From NCBI GenBank assembly GCA_963784675.1, contig CAWASE010000016.1:92187-156186 (forward strand): DNA of 64,000 bases. The letters are read 5' to 3'. Below the pieces are notes generated by a model. The model saw only the letters and a list, made by a program, of their open reading frames with translations, was not told the origin of the DNA and searched no databases. The position numbers and the translations under genes were made by a program. This document shows, piece after piece, positions 1-8,210 of the stretch (position 1 is the first letter of the stretch; every line of letters begins with the position of its first letter). This DNA is from SCTD01 sp963784675 (GTDB taxonomy: Bacteria; Actinomycetota; Actinomycetes; Mycobacteriales; SCTD01).

Positions 1-147
1 CAGCAGCACCGACAGCCGCACGCCGTCGGCCGGGCCGAGCGCACCCACCAGCAGCGGGCCGCAGACCAGCGCGAAGCCGATCCCGCTGACGGACTGCGCC
101 AGGGTGCCGGCCAGGACCGCGGCGACGGCCAGGGCCGCGGTCAGCAC
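1..147 (-). CDS. TauE/SafE-type membrane transporter, N-terminal fragment
   Basis: The first 49 residues of a membrane protein that runs off the left edge of the window. The segment is an alanine/valine/leucine-rich helix followed by a QSVSGIGFALV stretch and a second hydrophobic run. This glycine-serine motif after the first helix is typical of the TauE/SafE (DUF81) anion and sulfite exporter family. The GTG start at 147 lies just past the TGA of the upstream tag-like gene (155-157), so the two genes are probably transcribed together. Family assignment rests on this short piece only, and the substrate cannot be inferred. Confidence 0.6.
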   Translation of the reverse strand, partial: MLTAALAVAAVLAGTLAQSVSGIGFALVCGPLLVGALGPADGVRLSVLL

Positions 148-154
148 GTGCGCG

Positions 155-724
155 TCAGCACGGCGCCGGTCGGCCCCGTCGGCGCTCGTCCTCGACCTCG
201 GCCCGTACCGGGCAGCCGACGAGGTGGTCGTTGACCAGCCCGCAGGCCTGCAGCAGCGAGTAGACGGTCGTCGGCCCGACGAAGGTGAAGCCGGCCCGCT
301 TCAGCGTCTTCGCCAGGGCCGCGCTGACGCTGGTGCTCGCCGGGACGTCCGACCATGCCCGGTAGACGGGGGAGGGGTGCTCGGCGTGCGCCCAGAGCAG
401 CTCCGGCAGACCTCCGGCGGGGCGCAGCGCGAGCGTGGCCCGGGCGTTGGTGACGCAGGCGGTGAGCTTGGCCCGCGAGCGGATCAGCCGGGCGTCGGTG
501 AGCAGCGGTTCGACGTCCAGCCGGGCGACGACCTCGGGGTCGAAATCGTGGAAGGCCTCGCGCAGCGCCGTGCGCTTGCGCAGCACCGTGATCCACGCCA
601 GCCCGGCCTGGAACCCCTCCAGGCAGACCTTCTCGTACAGGGCCTGCTCGCTGCGGCGGGGGCGACCCCACTCGGTGTCGTGATAGCTCTCGTACAGCGG
701 ATCGCCGTCGCCGAAGCACCTCAC
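155..724 (-). CDS. tag: DNA-3-methyladenine glycosylase I
   Basis: Base-excision repair glycosylase that removes 3-methyladenine from alkylated DNA. From the GTG at 724 the protein is 189 residues, close to the family's usual 187. The zinc-binding residues are visible: Cys3 and His15 in the N-terminal RCFGDGDPLYESYHD segment, and the C-terminal NDHLVGC pair. The conserved CLEGFQAGLAWITVLRKR block, which lines the base pocket and contains the catalytic region, is intact. An upstream in-frame GTG at 790 would add 22 residues absent from the family, so the shorter start is preferred. Neither start has a strong Shine-Dalgarno sequence. The gene is followed 7 bases later by the TauE-like transporter. 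Confidence 0.88.
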   Translation of the reverse strand: MRCFGDGDPLYESYHDTEWGRPRRSEQALYEKVCLEGFQAGLAWITVLRKRTALREAFHDFDPEVVARLDVEPLLTDARLIRSRAKLTACVTNARATLALRPAGGLPELLWAHAEHPSPVYRAWSDVPASTSVSAALAKTLKRAGFTFVGPTTVYSLLQACGLVNDHLVGCPVRAEVEDERRRGRPAPC

Positions 725-871
725 CGCAACGGCGCGGTCACGGGTGGCGAGGACACGCGGGGAGTCTGCCAGGCCGCCGCCGACTGTCACACACTCGTCG
801 CGCCACGGTCACCCGCAGGACGCCGGCGGGGCGCAGAGTCGTGGCAACCCAGAGATGCCGAGGAGGCCGTC

Positions 872-1201
872 GTGCAGGTGGTGAACCGCTGGACCGACGA
901 GGTCGCGTTCCAGGACGAGGACCCGCGGCGCCGCCGCTCGGCCGAGCTCGACCTCGGCGCGACCTGGCGCTGGGGCGGCTCCAACGACGCCTGGCGGCTG
1001 GGCTGGGTCCGCGAGACCGGCGAGCTCTATCTGTGCCGCGCCGACGGCTACGACGGCTCCTGCTCCGACGTCTCGGTCCTGGCGGTGCTGGCCCGCGAGA
1101 GCGACGTCGACGCTCTGCTCGCCGGCTGGCAGGACCACCGGACCGATCCCGACGGGCTCAGCTGGGTCTGCGGCGTGCTGGACCACCGGGCCGTCGCCTG
1201 A
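872..1201 (+). CDS. Conserved hypothetical protein (109 aa)
   Basis: A small soluble acidic protein rich in Trp, Asp and Arg (repeated W-x-x-G and DGYDGS segments). No enzyme motif, signal peptide or membrane segment is visible. The start is the GTG at 872, because AGGAGG sits at 861-866, five bases upstream; the longer open frame leftwards is antisense to tag. It lies between the divergent tag gene and the pdtaS-like kinase. Function unknown. Confidence 0.65.
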   Translation: MQVVNRWTDEVAFQDEDPRRRRSAELDLGATWRWGGSNDAWRLGWVRETGELYLCRADGYDGSCSDVSVLAVLARESDVDALLAGWQDHRTDPDGLSWVCGVLDHRAVA

Positions 1202-1232
1202 ACGGCTGAGCCCGACCCCGGGGTCGCCTCCC

Positions 1233-1247
1233 TACGCTGGTGGCGTG
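1233..1247 (+). promoter_or_regulatory. Probable leaderless promoter of the pdtaS-like gene
   Basis: TACGCT at 1233-1238 fits an actinobacterial -10 (TANNNT). It ends six bases before the GTG start at 1245, so transcription would begin at or next to the start codon. No Shine-Dalgarno sequence is present. No convincing -35 is seen. Confidence 0.4.
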
Positions 1248-2738
1248 TCCACCCTCGGCGACCTCGTGCGGGCCCGCAGCGGGCTCGACGAGGCCGACGT
1301 CTCGTGGCTGCACCGCCTGGTCGGGGAGTGGCAGTTCGTCTCCGACCTGTCCTTCGCCGACCTGCTGCTGCACGTCCGGACGCGTGAGGGCAGCTGGCTG
1401 GCGGTGGCGCACATGCGACCCACGACCGGCCCGACCGCCTACCCCTTGGACGTCGTCGGCGCCGAGCTCACCCCCCGGGCCGGCGATCTGACGTCGGACC
1501 GCTTCGTCCGGGCCGAGCGGACCGGACGGATCGTCGCCGAGCCCGAGCCGGTCTGGCGGTCCGGCACCCCGGTACGCGAGGAGGTGGTCCCGGTCCGGCG
1601 CGACGGACAGGTGATCGCCCTGCTCACCCGCGAGACGAACCTGCACGCCGCCCGGATGCCCAGCGCCTTGGAGCTCACCTACCTGACGACGGCCGGCGAG
1701 CTGCTGCAGATGGTCAGCGAGGGACGCTTCCCGTTCCCCGGGCCGGTGCCCGACCCCGAGAACGCCCCTCGCGTCGGCGACGGGCTGGTGCGCCTGGACC
1801 GCACCGGTCACGCGGTCTATGCCAGCCCCAACGCGCTGTCGGCCTTCCGGCGGCTCGGTGTCACCGGCGACCTGCTCGGCGCGCACCTCGGGCACACCAT
1901 CGCCCGGCTGAGCGCAGGCCCTGGACGGCTGGACGAGCCGCGTGGCTCGGCCGCGCTGGCCGCCGTGCTGCGCTTCGGCGAGCCGCGCGAGTCCGAGGCC
2001 GAGGCGCAGGGGGCGACCGTCCTGCTGCGCGCCCTGCCGCTGCACCCTGGCGGCGAGCCGCGCGGGGCGCTGGTGCTGGTGCGCGACGTCACCGAGCTGC
2101 GCTCGCGCGACCGGCAGATCATGGGCAAGGACGCGACGATCCGCGAGATCCACCACCGGGTGAAGAACAACCTGCAGACCGTCGCGGCGCTGCTGCGGCT
2201 GCAGGCCCGTCGCATGCAGGTGCCGGAGGCGCGCGCGGCGCTGGAGGAGTCGGTGCGCCGCGTCGGCTCGATCGCGATGGTGCACGAGACGCTGTCACAG
2301 GCGCTGGACGGAGCCGTCCCGTTCGACGAGATCGCCGACCGCGTGCTGGCGATGTGCGCCGAGGTGGCCGTGGCGGAGTCGGCCGTCGTGGTGCGACGTC
2401 GGGGCTCGTTCGGCGAGCTCTCTGCCGAGGTCGCGACAGCGCTGGCCATGGTGCTCACGGAGCTGGTCCAGAACGCTGTCGAGCACGCCTACCCGCACCC
2501 GCAGGCCGGCCTGATCGAGCTGCGCGTGGACCGCGACGAGCGAGGCCTGCGGCTGGAGGTGGCCGACACCGGACGCGGCCTGCCGGTCGACTTCGACCTG
2601 GCCGCCAGCCCGCGGCTCGGGCTGCGCATCGTGCGGACGCTGGTCGACGGCGAGCTGCGCGGCACCCTGCGCATCGCGCCGGGCGAGGGCGGCCTGGGCA
2701 CCAGCGCGGTGCTCGAGGTGCCGCTCAGCTCCCGCTGA
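1245..2738 (+). CDS. pdtaS: PdtaS-type cytosolic sensor histidine kinase
   Basis: Sensor kinase of the PdtaS/PdtaR family, which signals to an ANTAR RNA-binding response regulator. At 497 residues it matches the M. tuberculosis protein, and the N-terminus (MSTLGDL, then VGEWQFVSDLSFADLLL) is almost colinear with it. Order of domains: N-terminal GAF-like H_kinase_N (about 1-140), PAS (about 170-280, ending VRDVTELRSRD), HisKA_2 with the phospho-acceptor in IREIHHRVKNN near residue 302, and an HATPase domain with the ELVQNAVEHA N-box and DTGRGLP. No membrane segment is present, consistent with a cytosolic sensor. No ANTAR partner gene lies in this window. The gene overlaps the convergent small membrane protein at 2725-2937 by 14 bases. 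Confidence 0.92.
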   Translation: MSTLGDLVRARSGLDEADVSWLHRLVGEWQFVSDLSFADLLLHVRTREGSWLAVAHMRPTTGPTAYPLDVVGAELTPRAGDLTSDRFVRAERTGRIVAEPEPVWRSGTPVREEVVPVRRDGQVIALLTRETNLHAARMPSALELTYLTTAGELLQMVSEGRFPFPGPVPDPENAPRVGDGLVRLDRTGHAVYASPNALSAFRRLGVTGDLLGAHLGHTIARLSAGPGRLDEPRGSAALAAVLRFGEPRESEAEAQGATVLLRALPLHPGGEPRGALVLVRDVTELRSRDRQIMGKDATIREIHHRVKNNLQTVAALLRLQARRMQVPEARAALEESVRRVGSIAMVHETLSQALDGAVPFDEIADRVLAMCAEVAVAESAVVVRRRGSFGELSAEVATALAMVLTELVQNAVEHAYPHPQAGLIELRVDRDERGLRLEVADTGRGLPVDFDLAASPRLGLRIVRTLVDGELRGTLRIAPGEGGLGTSAVLEVPLSSR

Positions 2739-2937
2739 GCAGCCCGGTCGCCTGCACCAGCGCGCCGATCCCGGGGTCTTGCGCCGTGGCTCCGGTGAGC
2801 ACCTGGAAGACCTGCACGCAGACGTAGACCAGCAGCGCCAGCAGCACCAGCGCGACGAGCCGGAAGCGCCAGACGCCGATCCAGGCCGGAGTCGGCTCGC
2901 GCGGGACCAACGGTGGCCGCACGTAGCGCTCAGCCAT
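2725..2937 (-). CDS. Small membrane protein (70 aa)
   Basis: A 70-residue protein with a basic, proline-rich N-terminus and a single transmembrane helix around residues 27-46 (LVALVLLALLVYVCVQVF). The start is the ATG at 2937. It lies directly downstream of the whiB1-like gene, 23 bases after its stop, and probably shares its transcript. Its 3' end overlaps the pdtaS-like gene. No function is recognisable. Confidence 0.6.
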   Translation of the reverse strand: MAERYVRPPLVPREPTPAWIGVWRFRLVALVLLALLVYVCVQVFQVLTGATAQDPGIGALVQATGLLSGS

Positions 2938-2960
2938 GCGGGGGACGCAGCACGGCAGGC

Positions 2961-3206
2961 TCAGGCGGTCGCGGACGCACGGGCGCGACGCGCCAGCAGC
3001 CGACGGTCGTCCTCGCTGGTGCCGCCCCACACGCCGGCGTCCTGACCGGTCTCCAGCGCCCAGGTCAGACACGGCTCGACGACGGGACAGCGCCCGCAGA
3101 CGACCTTCGCGGCCTCGACCTGGGCCGCACCCGGACCGGTGGTGCCGATCGGGAAGAAGAGCTCCGGATCCTCGTCCAGGCAGAGCGCGCGGTGGCGCCA
3201 GTCCAT
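2961..3206 (-). CDS. whiB1: WhiB1-type iron-sulfur transcription factor
   Basis: WhiB-family regulator of 81 residues. Four cysteines (C9, C37, C40, C46) ligate a [4Fe-4S] cluster that in WhiB1 reacts with nitric oxide. MDWRH at the start, DEDPELFFP, and GVWGGTSEDDRR near residue 60 closely follow M. tuberculosis WhiB1, which binds sigma-A region 4. The start is the ATG at 3206 with GAGGAG upstream (3216-3221 on this strand). About 156 bases separate it from the lipid kinase gene, so it likely has its own promoter. Assignment to WhiB1 rather than another WhiB class rests on overall length and the DEDPELFFP block. Confidence 0.9.
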   Translation of the reverse strand: MDWRHRALCLDEDPELFFPIGTTGPGAAQVEAAKVVCGRCPVVEPCLTWALETGQDAGVWGGTSEDDRRLLARRARASATA

Positions 3207-3362
3207 GCGTCCAACTCCTCGTGTCCACGGTGCTGCGTCGCGCGGTCGTGCGCGGCCTAGCGTTGCACCGGCGACGCGCGCGTGGCAAGCGTCTGAGCTG
3301 CACGGACGGTGACGGTCGTGTCTGCTTGGTCACGTCGACGCAGGGTTTGGACCGCAGACGGC

Positions 3363-4307
3363 TCAGACGACGACGTCGAGCGCCCGCGGGACCGACCGGA
3401 AGGTGACCCGGTCGCGGTCGCCCAGGTCGTCACCGTCGACCTGCAGCGCCAGCGGTCGGTCTGCCGTGACCACCAGCTCGCGCTGGTCGTGCAGACCCAG
3501 CGCGGCGCGCCCGCGCAGCCGCGGCCGCGGGGCCAGGATCTGACGCAGGTGGCGCAGCGTCGAGGTGGTGCGCAGCGTGCGCAGCGCGAACAGGTCCAGG
3601 CCGGTCTCGAACGCCGCCTCGGGGCACGGCTGCACCGGCCGGTCGCCCAGATAGGTCCACGGCCGGGTGTTGCAGACCAGAGCCAGCCCGATGCGCTCCG
3701 GTACGGCGTCGCCGACCTGTAGCTGCATCGGCAGGTGCTGACGCTCGGTGCCGGTGAAGAACTGGAGCAGCGCCTGCCGGACGAACAGCGCGTGCGTGGC
3801 CGGGCTGCCGGACGCCCGCTTGCGCTCGACGCGTCGCACGACCTCGGCGTCGAGCCCGAGCCCGGCGCAGAAGGTGAACCAGCGCTCGTCCGGTCCGTCC
3901 GGCCCGACCGAGCTCGTGAGACCCAGGCCGATGGTGCGGCGACGGTCGTGCCGCAGCGCGTCCAGCAGCGCGCCCGTGGCTTCCACCGGGGCCTCGGGCA
4001 GACCCAGGGCGCGCGCGAAGACGTTGGTGCTGCCCCCCGGCACGACCGCCAGCGCCGGGAGCCCGCCGACGGGTCCCTGGGCCAGCAGGCCGTTGACGAC
4101 CTCGTTGACGGTGCCGTCGCCGCCCAGGGCCACGACGACGTCGAGCCCGTCGTCGACCGCCTGCCGCGCGAGCGACACGGCGTGCCCCCGGGCGGTGGTC
4201 TCGACGACGTCGAGCTTGATCTCGCTGCGCAGGGCGTCGGCCAGCACCTCGCGGGTGCGCTTGGTCGTGGCCGTGGCCTTGGGGTTCACGACCAGGAGCG
4301 CGCGCAT
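3363..4307 (-). CDS. Diacylglycerol kinase family lipid kinase
   Basis: Phosphorylates a diacylglycerol-like or sphingosine-like lipid using ATP. At 314 residues it has the family architecture: VVNPKA at the N-terminus, the nucleotide-binding GGDGTVNEVVNGL near residue 60, and PGGSTNVFARALGLP near residue 90, which together define the DAGK catalytic domain. The C-terminal half is the usual beta-sandwich domain. The start chosen is the ATG at 4307 (MRALLVVNP); ten further upstream codons add nothing conserved. The gene is divergent from the small membrane protein at 4342. Exact substrate unknown. Confidence 0.86.
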   Translation of the reverse strand: MRALLVVNPKATATTKRTREVLADALRSEIKLDVVETTARGHAVSLARQAVDDGLDVVVALGGDGTVNEVVNGLLAQGPVGGLPALAVVPGGSTNVFARALGLPEAPVEATGALLDALRHDRRRTIGLGLTSSVGPDGPDERWFTFCAGLGLDAEVVRRVERKRASGSPATHALFVRQALLQFFTGTERQHLPMQLQVGDAVPERIGLALVCNTRPWTYLGDRPVQPCPEAAFETGLDLFALRTLRTTSTLRHLRQILAPRPRLRGRAALGLHDQRELVVTADRPLALQVDGDDLGDRDRVTFRSVPRALDVVV

Positions 4308-4341
4308 CGATCCAGGGTACCGGCCGCTAGCCTGCACGACC
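4308..4341. promoter_or_regulatory. Divergent leaderless promoter pair
   Basis: The 34-base gap between divergent starts carries two TANNNT elements: TACCCT on the minus strand (4319-4314, six bases before the ATG at 4307) and TAGCCT on the plus strand (4328-4333, eight bases before the GTG at 4342). Neither gene has a Shine-Dalgarno sequence, which fits leaderless transcripts. Inferred by eye only. Confidence 0.4.
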
Positions 4342-4722
4342 GTGAGCGACAGGCGCAGTGCCGTGACGGGCGCCGCCGTGCTCGTCGGCCTGCAGGGGCT
4401 CGCCCTGACCGTGCTCGGCGGCGGCTACCTGGTCGCGGGCCTGGTCGGCGAGCCCTTCGACCGGGCTGCCACGGTGCTGCAGGGGGCGTTCGCGATCGGG
4501 GCGGGGGTGCTCGTGGTGCTCGTCGCCCGCGGGCTGCTGCAGCGCCGCGGCTGGTCGCGCTCGCCGGCCGTCGTGCTGCAGCTGCTGGCGCTGCCGGTCG
4601 GCTACGGGCTCGTCCAGGGACGGGTGCTCTACGCGGCCGTCCCGGTGCTCGGGCTCGCGCTGGTCGTGCTCTACCTGCTGGCGTCGGCGGAGGCCCGGCA
4701 GGCCTTCCGCAGCGACGGGTGA
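4342..4722 (+). CDS. Integral membrane protein (126 aa), unknown function
   Basis: A 126-residue protein consisting almost entirely of hydrophobic segments, about four helices (roughly residues 8-30, 38-62, 70-90, 96-116) with short basic loops. No signal peptidase site or catalytic motif is visible. Similar short four-helix proteins are frequent and uncharacterised in actinobacteria. The GTG start at 4342 is chosen because the conserved-looking hydrophobic protein begins there. It converges on the sigma factor gene with only 3 bases between stops. Confidence 0.6.
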   Translation: MSDRRSAVTGAAVLVGLQGLALTVLGGGYLVAGLVGEPFDRAATVLQGAFAIGAGVLVVLVARGLLQRRGWSRSPAVVLQLLALPVGYGLVQGRVLYAAVPVLGLALVVLYLLASAEARQAFRSDG

Positions 4723-4725
4723 GCG

Positions 4726-5646
4726 CTACTCGTCGGTGAGCAGGCCCTGCCGCAGCTGCGCCAGCGTGCGCGCGAGCAGCCGCGACACGTGCATCTGGCT
4801 GATCCCGAGCTCGGCAGCGATCTGCGACTGCGTCATGTTGCCGAAGAAACGCAGCATGAGGATCTTCTTCTCGCGCGGCGGCAGCTGCTCCAGCAGCGGC
4901 TTGAGCGACTCGCGGTACTCGACGCCCTCGAGCGCGTCGTCCATCATGCCGAGCGAGTCGGCGACCGCAGGCGAGTCGTCGTCGCCGCCGTCGGGCGCGT
5001 CGAGGCTGACGGCGGAGTAGGCGTTCGCCGACTCCAGGCCCTCGAGGATCTCCTCCTCGGTGAGGCCCAGGTGACCGGCAAGCTCGGCGACCGTGGGGGA
5101 GCGGCCGTTCTTCTGCGACAGGTCGCTGGTGGCCTTGGTCAGGCTCAGCTTGAGCTCCTGCAGCCGCCGCGGGACCCGGATCGCCCAGCCCTTGTCGCGG
5201 AAGTGCCGCTTGATCTCGCCGACGATCGTGGGGGTGGCGTAGGTGGAGAACTCGACGCCGCGCTCGAGGTCGAAGCGGTCGACGGACTTGATCAGCCCGA
5301 TGGTGGCGACCTGCACGAGGTCGTCCAGCGGCTCGCCGCGGTTGCGGAAGCGCCGCGCCAGGTACTCCACCAGCGGCAGGTGCGCCTCGACCAGCTGTTC
5401 GCGCAGCCGGACGCGGGACGGGTCGTCGGCGGGCATCTGCGCCAGCCGCTCGAACATCGCGCGGGCGCGGGCGCGGTCGGCCGCCGTGCGCTCCTGGCGC
5501 AGCGTGAGAGGGGGGACGACCGGGTCGGCCGCCACGACGCTGTCGGCTCCCTGCTGCGCGGGGATCTGCTCGCTGCCGGTCGCCGCACCGGGCGCCGTGT
5601 CGGTCGGGGCTTCCACGGGGGCGTCGTTGACGGCCTGGTCGTTCAC
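4726..5646 (-). CDS. sigF: SigF/SigB-type alternative sigma factor
   Basis: RNA polymerase sigma factor of the SigB/SigF/SigG class (general stress or development), 306 residues. Region 2 (EYLARRFRNRGEPLDDLVQVATIGLIKSVDRF, then EFSTYATPTIVGEIKRHFRDKGW) and region 4 (LPPREKKILMLRFFGNMTQSQIAAELGISQMHVSRLL) are complete. The N-terminal 70 residues are low-complexity Ala/Pro/Asp, longer than in typical SigF. The GTG start at 5646 overlaps the TGA of the upstream anti-sigma gene (GTGA), so the pair is translationally coupled and the factor is probably held inactive by that kinase. Which of the several paralogues of this class it corresponds to cannot be decided here. Confidence 0.88.
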   Translation of the reverse strand: MNDQAVNDAPVEAPTDTAPGAATGSEQIPAQQGADSVVAADPVVPPLTLRQERTAADRARARAMFERLAQMPADDPSRVRLREQLVEAHLPLVEYLARRFRNRGEPLDDLVQVATIGLIKSVDRFDLERGVEFSTYATPTIVGEIKRHFRDKGWAIRVPRRLQELKLSLTKATSDLSQKNGRSPTVAELAGHLGLTEEEILEGLESANAYSAVSLDAPDGGDDDSPAVADSLGMMDDALEGVEYRESLKPLLEQLPPREKKILMLRFFGNMTQSQIAAELGISQMHVSRLLARTLAQLRQGLLTDE

Positions 5647-6065
5647 AGCGTGCCGTCCTTGCGCTTGTTCAGGGTGAGGGTGACGCGACCGTCGGCGTCG
5701 ACGGAGCTGTCGACCTCGCCGGCGAGCGCGGTCAGCACGGTCCAGGCGAACGTGTCGCGCGCGGGCTCGCGGCCGTCCAGGGTCAGCACGCTGACGTCGA
5801 CGCGGATGGCGTCGGTCGTCAGCTCGAAGGTGCACTCGAGGTCGGCTCCGGCGCGGGCCTGGGTGAGCAGCATCGCGCAGGCCTCGTCGACCGCGATGCG
5901 CAGGTCCTCGATGTCGTCGATGGTGAAGTCGAGCCGCGAGGCCAGGCTCGCGGTGGCCGTCCGCAGCACCGACAGGTAGGCGCCCGCGGCCGGCAGGCGC
6001 AGCACGACGACGTCGCGGCCCGCTGGCGCTGTACCGGGCGGTGTCGTCTCCCGTTGCGTGGTCAC
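5643..6065 (-). CDS. rsbW: RsbW-like anti-sigma factor (serine kinase fold)
   Basis: Anti-sigma factor with an HATPase_c_2 domain, 140 residues. The N-box-like segment DIEDLRIAVDEACAMLL near residues 50-66 is diagnostic of RsbW/SpoIIAB proteins, which bind their sigma factor and phosphorylate an anti-anti-sigma partner. The start is the GTG at 6065 because AAGGGGAG lies seven bases upstream. The gene is the first of a two-gene operon with the sigma factor. No anti-anti-sigma gene (STAS) is nearby. Confidence 0.85.
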   Translation of the reverse strand: MTTQRETTPPGTAPAGRDVVVLRLPAAGAYLSVLRTATASLASRLDFTIDDIEDLRIAVDEACAMLLTQARAGADLECTFELTTDAIRVDVSVLTLDGREPARDTFAWTVLTALAGEVDSSVDADGRVTLTLNKRKDGTL

Positions 6066-6269
6066 GCCCGTGCTCCCCTTGCTTGCGGCACCGATCAGGC
6101 GTCGGCGCACTGCGGACATGGTGGGGTGAAGGGGCCGACAGGCCCGAACCGGACCACCGGCACACACCGTGGGCGATCCTACGTCCGGTACCGCACGCCC
6201 GCGAACGCTCACCGGGTGCGACCCTGGGGTCGCGGCAGCGTGCGCTGACGCAGGACGTGAGGAGCCGCT

Positions 6270-8210
6270 GTGCAGGTCGATCGACGTACCGCCCTGAAGA
6301 CCGCCGCGGTGGTCGCGGGGGCGGTCGGGATCGGCGTCCACCCGGCCCGCACCGCGGCTGCGGCGCCGGCTGCCGTGCGGGTCGCCGGGACGACGCTGGA
6401 CACCACGGTCGTGCGCGGCGGTGCGGTGAACGCGCTCGGTTACGTCCGGCTCGCAGGCGGTCCGGCCGAGCCGCACCAGGTGCGCGACGAGCTCGGGACC
6501 ACCGCCCGCGCGGGGCGCGAGACCCGGCGCGCGTCGGTGCTGGCCTTCGCCCACCTGACCGACATCCACGTCATCGACGCGCAGTCGCCCGGTCGGGTCG
6601 AGTTCCTGGACCGCTACAACGACGGTCCCGGCAGCCCGCTGATCTTCGGTTCCGCCTACCGGCCGCACGAGATGCTCACGGCCCAGGTCAGCGACGCGAT
6701 CGTCGCGCGGGTCGAGCAGGTCGGTGCCGGTCCGGCGGGTGGGCGTCCGCTGGACTTCGCCATGTGCACCGGCGACAACACCGACAACTGCCAGCGCAAC
6801 GAGCTGCGCTGGAGCATCGACGTTCTCGACGGCACACCGTTCCGTCCCGACAGCGGTGCGAGCGACCGTTGGGAGGGCGTGCACGACTCCGACGCCGCGA
6901 GCTACGACGTCCACTACTGGCACCCCGACGGTCCGCCGGACGGGGCTGAGATCGACCAGGCCCAGGCCCTCTACGGGTTCCCGGTCGTGCGGGGCCTGCT
7001 CGACGCGGCCCGGCGCGGCTTCACGCCGGTGGGTCTCTCGCGTCCCTGGTACACCTGCTACGGCAACCACGACGGCCTCGTGCAGGGCAACTTCCCGCAG
7101 TCCTTCCAGCTGACACGGCTGGCCGAAGGCCCGCTGAAGATCGTCGGTCTGCCGGCCGGTGCGTCGCCCGACGACGTCGCCCGCGGGCTGACCGCCGGCG
7201 ACCCTTCGATCCTGGCGGCGCTGGCGACCGGACCGGTGCGCACGGTGACCGCCGACCCGCTGCGGCACGTGGTGACGCGCACCGAGTCCGTCCGCGAGCA
7301 CTTCACCACCGGCGGCACCCCGCTCGGCCACGGCTACACCCAGCAGAACCTCTCCGCCGGCACGGCCTACTACGTCTTCGAGCCGGCACCGCAGGTGCGC
7401 GGCATCGTGCTGGACACCGTCAACCCCAACGGCGAGTCCAGCGGCTCCATCGACCAGCCCCAGCTGGCCTGGCTGCGGGCGCGGCTGGAGGAGGTGACGG
7501 GCGCCGGCCGCAACAAGCTGGTGGTCGTCTTCAGCCACCACACCATCGCCAGCATGACGAACCGGATCGTCTCGGTCGACGCGCCGTCGCCGCGCGTGCT
7601 CGGGCCGGAGGTGCGCGACCTGCTGCTGGAGTTCCCCAACGTCGTGCTGTGGGTGAACGGGCACACGCACGTCAACCGGGTCACGCCGCACACCCGGCCG
7701 ACCGGTGGTGGCTTCTGGGAGCTGAACACGGCAGCGCACGTCGACTGGCCGGCGCAGGCCCGCCTGGTCGAGCTGCTCGACAACCGCGACGGCACGCTCT
7801 CGGTCGTCGGCACGATCATCGACGCTGCCGCGCCGCTGGCCTACGGCGGCCGCCTGGACAGCACCGCCGCGCTGGCCTCGCTGGCCCGCGAGCTGGCAGC
7901 CAACGACGGGCAGGAGCGCACCGACGCGCGGCGCGGCAAGATCGAGGACCGCAACGTCGAGCTGCTGGTCAAAGCCCCGTTCGCGCTGTCGGTGGTGCCG
8001 CCGCCGGCGGCGGCGGCGCCGTCGACCACGCCGGCCCCGCCGGCCGGGCCGCCCGGGTCGCCGGCGCAGCCTGGCCCCGCCGGACGGCTGCCCGCCACCG
8101 GCGCGGGCGGCGCGCTCGCCACCGGTGCCGTGCTGGCCTCGGCCGCAGCGCTCGCCCTGCGGCACCGTCGTGCGGCCGCGCCCGAGGAGGCGCCGCCGCC
8201 TGGGCCGTGA
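6270..8210 (+). CDS. Tat-exported, LPXTG-anchored metallophosphoesterase
   Basis: Predicted cell-wall-anchored calcineurin-like phosphoesterase, 646 residues, resembling the TIGR03767 family. The N-terminus has a twin-arginine signal (DRRTALKTAAVVAGAVG then an Ala-rich cleavage region near residue 33). Metal-binding motifs are visible: LTDIHVID near residue 95, CYGNHDG near residue 267, and NGHTHVN near residue 467. The C-terminus has a Pro/Ala-rich linker, LPATG, a hydrophobic helix and a basic tail, i.e. a sortase sorting signal. The start is the GTG at 6270, with GTGAGGAG just upstream. The stop overlaps the GTG of the polymerase gene (GTGA). Substrate unknown; phosphodiester or phosphate ester in the wall is an inference. 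Confidence 0.85.
   Translation: MQVDRRTALKTAAVVAGAVGIGVHPARTAAAAPAAVRVAGTTLDTTVVRGGAVNALGYVRLAGGPAEPHQVRDELGTTARAGRETRRASVLAFAHLTDIHVIDAQSPGRVEFLDRYNDGPGSPLIFGSAYRPHEMLTAQVSDAIVARVEQVGAGPAGGRPLDFAMCTGDNTDNCQRNELRWSIDVLDGTPFRPDSGASDRWEGVHDSDAASYDVHYWHPDGPPDGAEIDQAQALYGFPVVRGLLDAARRGFTPVGLSRPWYTCYGNHDGLVQGNFPQSFQLTRLAEGPLKIVGLPAGASPDDVARGLTAGDPSILAALATGPVRTVTADPLRHVVTRTESVREHFTTGGTPLGHGYTQQNLSAGTAYYVFEPAPQVRGIVLDTVNPNGESSGSIDQPQLAWLRARLEEVTGAGRNKLVVVFSHHTIASMTNRIVSVDAPSPRVLGPEVRDLLLEFPNVVLWVNGHTHVNRVTPHTRPTGGGFWELNTAAHVDWPAQARLVELLDNRDGTLSVVGTIIDAAAPLAYGGRLDSTAALASLARELAANDGQERTDARRGKIEDRNVELLVKAPFALSVVPPPAAAAPSTTPAPPAGPPGSPAQPGPAGRLPATGAGGALATGAVLASAAALALRHRRAAAPEEAPPPGP

Noticed and set aside
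104..871. Long plus-strand frame through tag
   Set aside because: It is antisense to a convincing glycosylase gene and only its last 109 codons (872-1201) have a ribosome site.
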